From: Duganella dendranthematis | Lineage (GTDB): Bacteria; Pseudomonadota; Gammaproteobacteria; Burkholderiales; Burkholderiaceae_D | NCBI RefSeq assembly: GCF_012849375.1 | Contig: NZ_CP051684.1 | Location: 124,001-188,000, forward strand | Direction of reading: 5' to 3' | Length of the DNA: 64,000 nt | In this document: positions 57,254-64,000 of the stretch, one piece after another | Position numbering within the stretch: position 1 is the stretch's first letter | How the letters are laid out: every line of letters starts with the position of its first letter | The notes under the pieces: generated by a model | What the model was told of the DNA's origin: nothing | Databases searched by the model: none | What the model saw: only the letters and a program-made list of their open reading frames with translations | Made by a program: the position numbers and the translations under genes

Positions 57254-58447
57254 ATGAAAATCGAAAATCCCAATCCGATCCAGTGGCAGTTCGCGGAACG
57301 CGCCGAACAGCTGCAAGCTTCGTTCATCCGCGAGATCCTGAAGATCACGCAACAGCCGGAGATCATCTCCTTCGCCGGCGGCCTGCCATCGCCGCTGACC
57401 TTCCCGGTCGACGAAATGAAGGTCGCCTACGACAAAGTGCTGACCAATAACGGCAAAGTCGCGCTGCAATACGGCCCGACCGACGGCTACACCCCGCTGC
57501 GCCAGTGGATCGCCGATTCGCTGTCGACCGGCGGCGCCAAGATCCTGCCGGAACAAGTGCTGATGACGTCCGGTTCGCAGCAGGCGCTCGACCTGCTGGG
57601 AAAAGTGCTGATCGACGAAGGCAGCCGCGTGCTGGTCGAGACGCCGTCCTACCTCGGCGCACTGCAAGCGTTCTCGGTGTACCTGCCGGAATTCAAATCG
57701 GTGGACACCGACGACCATGGCCTGGTGCCGTCGTCGATCGCCGCCGTCGCGCAAGGCGCGCGCCTGCTGTACTCGCTGCCGAACTTCCAGAACCCGACCG
57801 GCCGCAGCCTGTCGTTCGAGCGCCGCCAGGAACTGGTAGAGACCTGCGCCCGTCTGGGCCTGCCGCTGATCGAGGACGATCCTTATGGTTCGCTGAGCTA
57901 CAAGGGCGAGCCGCTGCCAAAGATGGTGGCGATGAACCCGGACGGCGTGATCTACATGGGCTCCTTCTCCAAGGTGCTGACGCCTGGCATCCGCCTCGGT
58001 TACGTGGTGGCCCCGCTGCCGCTGGCGCGCCGTCTGGAACTGGCCAAGCAGGCGGCCGACCTGCACACTTCGCAGCTGACCCAGATGGTGGTGCACGAAG
58101 TGATCAAGGACGGTTTCCTCGACCAGCACATTCCAAAAATCCGCGCGCTGTACGGCGACCAGTGCCAGGTCATGCTGGACGCGATGGCCCAGCACTTCCC
58201 GGCCGGCGTTGAGTGGACCAAGCCGGAAGGCGGCATGTTCATCTGGGTCACGCTGCCGAAGCACATCGACGCCATGAAACTGCTGGACGAAGCGATCGCA
58301 CAAAAAGTCGCCTTCGTACCAGGTTCGCCGTTCTACGCCAACGAGCCGGCCACCAACACGTTGCGCCTGTCGTTCGTCACCGTGCCGCCGGAACGCATCC
58401 GCCACGGCATCGAAATCCTGGGCAAGCTGATCGCCGCAAAACTGTAA
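57254..58447 (+). CDS. PLP-dependent aminotransferase (2-aminoadipate type)
   Basis: 397 residues from the ATG at 57254. Fold-type I aminotransferase with the PLP lysine in GSFSKVLTPGIRLGYV; FAGGLPSPLTFPV and the NFQNPTGRS core match LysN/2-aminoadipate transaminase-like enzymes. Probably a broad-range amino acid transaminase. Preceded by the RidA gene. Confidence 0.92.
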   Translation: MKIENPNPIQWQFAERAEQLQASFIREILKITQQPEIISFAGGLPSPLTFPVDEMKVAYDKVLTNNGKVALQYGPTDGYTPLRQWIADSLSTGGAKILPEQVLMTSGSQQALDLLGKVLIDEGSRVLVETPSYLGALQAFSVYLPEFKSVDTDDHGLVPSSIAAVAQGARLLYSLPNFQNPTGRSLSFERRQELVETCARLGLPLIEDDPYGSLSYKGEPLPKMVAMNPDGVIYMGSFSKVLTPGIRLGYVVAPLPLARRLELAKQAADLHTSQLTQMVVHEVIKDGFLDQHIPKIRALYGDQCQVMLDAMAQHFPAGVEWTKPEGGMFIWVTLPKHIDAMKLLDEAIAQKVAFVPGSPFYANEPATNTLRLSFVTVPPERIRHGIEILGKLIAAKL

Positions 58448-58814
58448 ACAGCACCATTGCGGGCGGCCGTTGTACGACGACGGCCGTCCGCAAAAATACA
58501 ACACATCGCCGGCGACTTTATCACCAATAGTCACCTAAAACGGCCGATTCCGTAACATCCCACCAACATTACTTACACCATCTGGCGCGAGTCTGCGTGC
58601 GACCTGATGCATCCAATGCAACACCCTCGTTCGCCTGGATTTTTTTTCACCTACAGGCGTTGCAAAGCGGTATGATTTGAACGGATAGTCACTTTCATAT
58701 CAGGCCAGCCTTGTTGAAACGCGCCCTCACCATTTCTGCGTGCCACCGCCGTTGCCGCCCCGCGCAACCGGCCAGCCACGCCTGCGCCCTGCATCAGGTT
58801 AGAGGCGCTCAACA
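58448..58814. other. Intergenic region before the GGDEF gene
   Basis: 367 bases without a gene. It contains a 13-bp inverted repeat (58458-58470 with 58480-58492, loop tgtacgacg), without a T-run on either useful side, and a TATGAT box at 58671-58676 that could be a -10 element for the downstream gene; no good -35 was found. Nothing else is recognisable. Confidence 0.55.
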
Positions 58815-60173
58815 ATGAATTCCGGCAGTTTGAGTTACGCGACGCGGCGCGATGCCGCGATCCTGATCGTGGACGACGCCCCCGAGAATCTGGGTGCACT
58901 GCGCAAGCTGATGGTCGAACAGGGTTACCAGACCTTCGTGGCCACCAGCGGCGAACGCGCGCTGAAAATCGCCCGCCGCGTCCACCCGGACCTGATCCTG
59001 CTCGACATCATGATGGCGGGGATGGATGGCTACGAAACCTGCCGCCAGCTCAAAAGCCACGAGGCCACCCAGCGCATCCCGGTGATCTTCATGAGCGCAC
59101 GCACCGATACGGACGACGTCGTGGCCGGCTTTGACCTCGGCGCGGTCGACTACATCAGCAAGCCACTGCGCATGGCGGAAGTGTGCGCACGTGTGCGCAC
59201 GCAGCTGCAAATCCGCAGCCGCAGCGAGACCCACGAAGAACAGGCCGAACGCCTGCGCACCATCGTCAACAACATGGCCGAGGGCCTGTTGATCATCGAA
59301 GCCAATGGCCGCATCCAGTTCACCAATCCGGCCTGCGACAAATACCTGGGCTACCAAGCCGACGAACTGGCCGGCAGCACCATCGCCGACCTGCTCAATC
59401 CCCTGGTGGCGCAGGAATACCTTGACTACTTCGAGCGCTACGCCGCCGCGCCGCAGACCGCGCACAACCACGGCACGCGCGAAGTCATTATCCGCCACCG
59501 CAATGGCAGTTCGGTGTGCATGGACCTGACGCTGACGCCGATGTACCTGCGCCAGCCGCTGTTTATCGGCCTGCTGCACGACATCACCCACCACAAGCAG
59601 TCGGAAGACACGCTGCTGCGCGCCGCCATGGTCGACCCGCTGACCAAGATCGCCAATCGCCGCCACTTCGACACCTTCCTGGAAAAGGAATGGCAGCGCG
59701 CCATGCGCAGCGGCCAACCCTTGTCGCTGGTGGTGCTGGACGTCGACCACTTCAAGCTGTACAACGACACGCTAGGCCACCCGGCCGGCGACAGCTGTCT
59801 GCAGCAGGTGGCGGCTGCCATCGCCTCGCACGCGCTGCGGCCGACCGACCTGGCGGCACGCTACGGCGGCGAGGAATTCGTGCTGCTGTTCGCCGAGACG
59901 GATGGCGATGCCGCGTATCTGCTGGCGGAAGCGATTCGCAACCACATCGAATCGCTGCAAATTCCGCATCCGCGCTCCACCACCTCGGCATGGCTGACGG
60001 TCAGCATCGGCGTCGCCACCATCCATCCGCACCAGCTGGACAACACCGAATCGCTGTTCGTCGCCGCCGACCGCGCCATGTACGTGGCTAAGGAAGGGGG
60101 CCGCAATCAGGTGCAGGCCACCAAAACCGGCGGCGCCTCGCTGGCCGCCGTCAAAGCACTGGTGATGCGCTGA
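58815..60173 (+). CDS. REC-PAS-GGDEF diguanylate cyclase
   Basis: 452 residues. Receiver domain (about 15-130, phosphoacceptor D64 in LILLDIMM), PAS domain (about 145-260), and GGDEF domain with active-site GGEEF at 351-355 and an RxxD inhibitory site (R342 to D345) five residues before it. Should synthesise c-di-GMP under phosphorylation and product-inhibition control. No partner kinase is adjacent. Overlaps the convergent MFS gene by 23 bases. Confidence 0.95.
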   Translation: MNSGSLSYATRRDAAILIVDDAPENLGALRKLMVEQGYQTFVATSGERALKIARRVHPDLILLDIMMAGMDGYETCRQLKSHEATQRIPVIFMSARTDTDDVVAGFDLGAVDYISKPLRMAEVCARVRTQLQIRSRSETHEEQAERLRTIVNNMAEGLLIIEANGRIQFTNPACDKYLGYQADELAGSTIADLLNPLVAQEYLDYFERYAAAPQTAHNHGTREVIIRHRNGSSVCMDLTLTPMYLRQPLFIGLLHDITHHKQSEDTLLRAAMVDPLTKIANRRHFDTFLEKEWQRAMRSGQPLSLVVLDVDHFKLYNDTLGHPAGDSCLQQVAAAIASHALRPTDLAARYGGEEFVLLFAETDGDAAYLLAEAIRNHIESLQIPHPRSTTSAWLTVSIGVATIHPHQLDNTESLFVAADRAMYVAKEGGRNQVQATKTGGASLAAVKALVMR

Positions 60174-61287
60174 CATTTGGCGTGCCGCGCAAGGCCTTGA
60201 GGCCGAGCGGCACGCTGCCCGCCAGCGCCAGCAGCGCAAACACGATCACGCCCATGCCGCCGGCATCCTGGAACAACTCGCCCGCGCCCACTGTGCCCAG
60301 TGCCACCGCCGCAAACGTCACCACCACGGAACGGGAGAGCAGGGTGCCATCGCGGTCCTGCGCCGAGATGAAACTGTTCAGCACCGCCATGATGGTATAG
60401 AAGGCCGCGTTCAGCATCAACTGGCCGACGAAGAACAGCAGCGCGTCATGCGCGGTGAAGAAGCACGCCACCGACGCAAACATCACCGCCAGCGCGCCGA
60501 TCACCGTCAGCCCGCGCCGCGCCGCCAGCGCCGGTATCGCTGGCACCACCGCGCCGAAGAATCCCAGCAGCGACGACACCGACAGCAGCACGCCGATCTG
60601 CGGCAGCGTCAGGCCAATCCGCTCACCCTGCAAGGCCGACACCGCCCAGACGCCGGCCTGCACGCTATACACGCCGACAAACACACCCCATGCCAGCCAG
60701 ATCTCTGCCATGCCGCGCTGCCGTCCCACCGCGACGCCAGCCGGCCGCTCCGGCATCAGCGATGGCACGCGCAACGCCACCACGCCCAATACCGCCGTCA
60801 TCAGCGCCAGCCCTTGCCACACCGCCGCGCCGCTGGCCGCATCGGGAAAAAGCGTCAACAGCGTGAACACGCCGGCCACCGCCAGGCCGGAAAGCAGCAG
60901 CACCAGTCCCCACAAACGCTCCGCATCGCGATGACAGGCCAGGCAGATGCCGACCATGACGATCATCTGCGCCTCGCACAAACCGGCCACCAGCCGCAGC
61001 ACGCTGAATACAGCCACGGGCAGCACCAGCATGCACGCAGCCTGGCATAGCGCCAGCAATAGCAAGGCTCCGGCGGTCAGCGCCGTCGGCGCGCGCCGCG
61101 CCAGCGCCGGCAGCACGATGCAGCCCACCAGCATGCCGATCATCTCGGCGCCGGTCAGCATGGTCGCCTGCCCTTCGTCCAGATGCAGGCGCGCCATCGC
61201 ATTGGTCACCAGCAGCGGCATCATGGTGGTGCCGCCGATGCCCAGCGCCCAGGTGCAGGACAGGATGAAGGTCGGAGGTTGCGTCAT
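60151..61287 (-). CDS. Major facilitator superfamily transporter
   Basis: 378 residues from the ATG at 61287; the frame extends upstream to 61473 without support. Eleven to twelve transmembrane helices in two halves, with a basic loop in the middle. No specific motif for the substrate. Divergent from an AraC regulator with 175 bases between, the likely controller. Confidence 0.87.
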   Translation of the reverse strand: MTQPPTFILSCTWALGIGGTTMMPLLVTNAMARLHLDEGQATMLTGAEMIGMLVGCIVLPALARRAPTALTAGALLLLALCQAACMLVLPVAVFSVLRLVAGLCEAQMIVMVGICLACHRDAERLWGLVLLLSGLAVAGVFTLLTLFPDAASGAAVWQGLALMTAVLGVVALRVPSLMPERPAGVAVGRQRGMAEIWLAWGVFVGVYSVQAGVWAVSALQGERIGLTLPQIGVLLSVSSLLGFFGAVVPAIPALAARRGLTVIGALAVMFASVACFFTAHDALLFFVGQLMLNAAFYTIMAVLNSFISAQDRDGTLLSRSVVVTFAAVALGTVGAGELFQDAGGMGVIVFALLALAGSVPLGLKALRGTPNVSASPVL

Positions 61288-61462
61288 GTCGTGTCCCCAG
61301 TTGTTGGCGGCCTTGCCGCTTTTTTCCAAGCTTACGATGGCGGCGCCACGTAACGGGTCTAAAATGGCCAAACAAGGCACCGAAACGGCCACTGCGACCA
61401 TGCGTGATCCAGCTGCCACAAACCATACTATGCTAACCGCAAAGTTCACCCAAGGAGCGCCC

Positions 61463-62563
61463 ATGCCGGTCAAACCGCATCATCCCGACGCCGAAGCCGC
61501 AGCCGATGTGCCGCCGCATGTAATTCGCCAGGTGCTGCAACTGGTGGCCAGCAGGGGCCACTCGGCGGAACGCCTGTGCAAGGGGCTGGGCTTCACGCCG
61601 GAGAACCTGTGCGACGCCAACTTCCGCGTCTCTTACCGTCAAACCAGCTTGCTGGTACGGCGCGCCATGCAGCGCTGGGGCGATCCGGCCATCGGCATCG
61701 CTACCGGCGCGCGCCAGACGGTGGTGTGTTTCGGCCTGCCGGGCCTCGGCATGCTGACCTGCGCTACGCTGGGAGAAGCCTTCCAGTACCTGATCAAATA
61801 CCAGCGTGCGGCCGGGGCGCTGACCACCAACGAAATGAGCATCCTCGACGAGCACCACTTCGTCACGGAGGTGAATACGCGCTTTCACGATCCGGAGCTG
61901 GAGCCGTTCTTCATCGAAGAGATTTTCGTCAGCGGCGTGGAAGTCTCGCGCGCGATGGTCGGATCACACTTCCGCCCGGCGCGGCTGGAACTGCGCTATC
62001 CGCGCCCCGAGTATGCGGCGGCCTACAGCGAATACTTCCGCTGCCCTGTCGTCTTCAACGCCCCAATGAATCGGCTGATCTGCGACATGGCCTGGTACCA
62101 CTGCCCCCTGCCCACGCACGACCGCTATATGCAGGACAGCCTGCAAGCGCAGATCGACGAACTGCTGGAACAGGAAACGCCGCGCAACGATCTGGTGGAA
62201 TCGATCATGAACGAACTACGCGGCTCCATCGACGAAGTGCCGGCGCTGGCGCGCATCGGCGAAGCGCTCAACCTGAGCGAACGCACGCTGCGCCGCCGGC
62301 TGGCGGAACTGGACACCTCCTACCAGCGGCTGGTGGACCAGGTGCGCTACGAATGCGCGCTGGATCTGCTGAAGCGCAGCGACATGCCGCTGATCGATAT
62401 CGCCATGGCCACCGGCTTTACCGACGCCCGCAACTTCCGCCGCGCCTTCAAGCGCTGGTGCGGCATGCTGCCCAACCAGATCCGCCAAGGTGCGCCCGCT
62501 CCGCGTTTGATTCCCATGGAGCGGGCCGGCAGCAACAGCAACGCCGCGCAAGCCGCCGTCTAA
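61463..62563 (+). CDS. AraC-family transcriptional regulator
   Basis: 366 residues from the ATG at 61463 (AAGGAG upstream). The N-terminal half is the AraC-type ligand-binding region found in OruR/GadX-like regulators (YRQTSLLVRRAMQRWGDPAIGI); the C-terminal double HTH is at about 265-350 (LNLSERTLRRRLAE and GFTDARNFRRAFKRW). Divergent from the MFS gene and convergent with the SDR gene; it may control either. Confidence 0.93.
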   Translation: MPVKPHHPDAEAAADVPPHVIRQVLQLVASRGHSAERLCKGLGFTPENLCDANFRVSYRQTSLLVRRAMQRWGDPAIGIATGARQTVVCFGLPGLGMLTCATLGEAFQYLIKYQRAAGALTTNEMSILDEHHFVTEVNTRFHDPELEPFFIEEIFVSGVEVSRAMVGSHFRPARLELRYPRPEYAAAYSEYFRCPVVFNAPMNRLICDMAWYHCPLPTHDRYMQDSLQAQIDELLEQETPRNDLVESIMNELRGSIDEVPALARIGEALNLSERTLRRRLAELDTSYQRLVDQVRYECALDLLKRSDMPLIDIAMATGFTDARNFRRAFKRWCGMLPNQIRQGAPAPRLIPMERAGSNSNAAQAAV

Positions 62564-63423
62564 GACAGTTCCCACTTGCCGGCGCGGACCTGCACCAGTC
62601 CGCGCCGCCGCAGCGACTCCAGATAGCGCGCATGCCCGCGCAAGCCCTTCTTGCGGAACAGCGGTATCAGCTTGGGCAGCATGTTCGGCACCAGCATCGC
62701 CAGCCGCACCGTCCACGATTCGCTGACGCGCGGATAGCGCTCCAGGCACGGACTATCCAGCATCCGCATCACCTGCTTCGCCACGTCTTCCGGCTGCTGC
62801 GGCGGGTCCATGAATTGCAGCGTGTTGCCGCCTTCGATCGCCTCGCGCATCAGCATCGGCGTCTCGGTCGCCGATGGCATGACGTTGCCGATCTTGACGC
62901 CATGCCGCTCCGTGTCCATGCCGAGGCACAGCATGGCGCCGCGCAGTCCGAACTTGGTGGCCGAATAGATGCCCGTCTCCGGCAGCGGGAAAATCCCGCC
63001 CAGCGACACTGTGTTGATCACCCGGCCATCGCCTGAGCGCTGCAAGGCCGGAAAGGCCAGCCGCGTCAGCACAATCGGCGACAGCAGGTTGATATTCAGC
63101 TCGCCGAGAATATTCTCGACCGAGCGCTCCTCGAAATGGCCGGTGCCGGTAATGGCGGCGTTATTGACCAGGATATCCAGCCGCCCGTAGTGCTCCTGTA
63201 TCAGCGCCAGCAGCTCCGGCAATTTATTGAAGTCGCGCAGATCGATTTGTACGCCGGTCGCCGCCGGTCCCAGTTCAGCCACGGCGAGATCCAGCGAGGC
63301 CTGGTTGTAATCCGCCAGCACGCACTGGATGCCGCGCTCAATGAGGCCGCGGCAGATGGCGCGGCCGATGCCGCCGGCGCCGCCGGTAATCAAGGCTACA
63401 CGGCCCGGTGCTGTCGTCAGCAT
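62560..63423 (-). CDS. Short-chain dehydrogenase/reductase
   Basis: 287 residues. Classical SDR: TGGAGGIG cofactor motif near 14-21, NNAAIT, and catalytic Ser-Tyr-Lys (YSATK). NAD(P)-dependent oxidation or reduction of an alcohol/ketone; substrate unknown. Downstream of an aldehyde dehydrogenase with a seven-base overlap, so both act probably in one pathway. A C-terminal extension of about 60 residues ends the protein beyond the core fold. Confidence 0.93.
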   Translation of the reverse strand: MLTTAPGRVALITGGAGGIGRAICRGLIERGIQCVLADYNQASLDLAVAELGPAATGVQIDLRDFNKLPELLALIQEHYGRLDILVNNAAITGTGHFEERSVENILGELNINLLSPIVLTRLAFPALQRSGDGRVINTVSLGGIFPLPETGIYSATKFGLRGAMLCLGMDTERHGVKIGNVMPSATETPMLMREAIEGGNTLQFMDPPQQPEDVAKQVMRMLDSPCLERYPRVSESWTVRLAMLVPNMLPKLIPLFRKKGLRGHARYLESLRRRGLVQVRAGKWELS

Positions 63424-64000
63424 GGCGCGCCCCTTCCCAGTTGCATCCAGATCGTCTTGGTCTGCGTGTACTGGTCATGCGCCAGAAGCGACTTCTCGCG
63501 GCCACCGAAGCCTGACTCCTTGTAGCCGCCGAACGGCACGCCGGTATCGCCTTCCGAAAAACAGTTGACCGACACCGTGCCGGCGCGAATCTGCCGCGCC
63601 ACGCCGTGCGCTGCATCCAGGCTGCTGGTATAGACCGACGACGCCAACCCGTAGCTGGTGTCGTTGGCGATGGCCACGCCCTGCGCCAGATCGTCAAACG
63701 CCATCACCGACAGCACCGGGCCGAAAATCTCTTCGCGGGCGATGGTCATCTCCGCGCGCACGCCATCAAAAATGGTCGGCTCGACGAAGCTGCCGCCGCT
63801 CTCCTGCCGCAATTGACGGCCGCCGTACACCAGCTGCGCACCTTGCGCCTTGCCGCCTTCAATGTAACCCAGCACCCGCCGCATATGCTGCGGCTCAATC
63901 ATCGCCCCCACCCGCGTGGAAGGATCGAGCGGATCGCCGACGCGCCACTGGTCGAAGGCACGCTTGACCTCTTCCAGCAGCTCGTCCTTGCGCGAGCGGT
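63417..64000 (-). CDS. Aldehyde dehydrogenase, C-terminal part (cut by window end)
   Basis: About 194 codons to the right edge. Visible: REEIFGPVLSV, IANDTSYGLASSVYTSSL and PFGGYKESGFGGREKSL, which are the C-terminal catalytic/cofactor segments of the ALDH superfamily, near the PuuC group. The catalytic Cys and N-terminal half lie outside the window. Its stop overlaps the SDR start by seven bases. Confidence 0.93.
   Translation of the reverse strand, partial: RSRKDELLEEVKRAFDQWRVGDPLDPSTRVGAMIEPQHMRRVLGYIEGGKAQGAQLVYGGRQLRQESGGSFVEPTIFDGVRAEMTIAREEIFGPVLSVMAFDDLAQGVAIANDTSYGLASSVYTSSLDAAHGVARQIRAGTVSVNCFSEGDTGVPFGGYKESGFGGREKSLLAHDQYTQTKTIWMQLGRGAPC

Noticed and set aside
58458..58492. Terminator after the aminotransferase gene
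   Set aside because: The stem is strong, but no T-run follows it on the plus strand, and on the minus strand the T-run precedes rather than follows the stem.

Overview
The window is high-GC chromosomal DNA from a flagellated betaproteobacterium of the Burkholderiales, most likely Oxalobacteraceae (Massilia/Duganella/Janthinobacterium-like). This is inferred from an EF-P with Arg32 next to its rhamnosyltransferase EarP, the DUF3460-scpA-panC and apbC/metG arrangements, FlhDC-headed motility and chemotaxis genes, a PEP-CTERM protein, and the intergenic GGGGTCTGACCCC palindromes. Genes are dense and mostly housekeeping.

Layout. 1-3.9 kb: end of an unknown gene, a Tat-exported amidase, efp and earP. 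4.1-7.7 kb: an unusual three-gene cassette of a repeat protein made of glycine-zipper units, a 100-residue protein resembling a protease prodomain, and a subtilisin-like protease carrying the same domain. 7.7-13.5 kb: five tRNA-Glu(TTC) and three tRNA-Ala(GGC) genes, interrupted by a roughly 5-kb AT-richer insert. The insert carries an MgtC-like protein, a decayed transposase, a HEPN/DUF262 gene pair resembling a defence module, an ExbD-like lipoprotein, a YunG-like protein and a small membrane protein. 13.5-32.2 kb: gltX, a divergent PLP-lyase/ornithine-cyclodeaminase-family pair, a TetR regulator, apbC, metG, three small secreted proteins, a flavin/2Fe-2S fusion oxidoreductase, a glutathione transferase, a LysR regulator, a probable permuted-papain-fold protein, an EamA transporter, and DUF3460-scpA-panC.

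32.2-46.5 kb: motility and chemotaxis genes on the minus strand in the order flhD, flhC, methyltransferase, motA, motB, cheZ-like, cheY, cheA, cheW, mcp, cheR, cheD, cheB, cheY, followed by an HDOD protein. These give the flagellar master regulator, the stator, and a nearly complete receptor-kinase-adaptation pathway. 47-49.2 kb: kynU and kynA of tryptophan catabolism. 49.2-64 kb: a CHRD/PEP-CTERM protein, a CocE-type hydrolase, htpG, a MocR regulator divergent from an EamA transporter with a likely operator, a RidA protein, an aminotransferase, a REC-PAS-GGDEF protein, an MFS transporter divergent from an AraC-type regulator, then a short-chain dehydrogenase and an aldehyde dehydrogenase cut by the window end.

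The best candidate for an undescribed system is the 4.1-7.7 kb cassette. The repeat protein reads like a polyprotein of about five bacteriocin-like glycine-zipper segments joined by Gln-rich linkers, beside a protease and a free-standing relative of that protease's own prodomain. The second candidate is the HEPN/DUF262 pair lying between tRNA-Glu copies.
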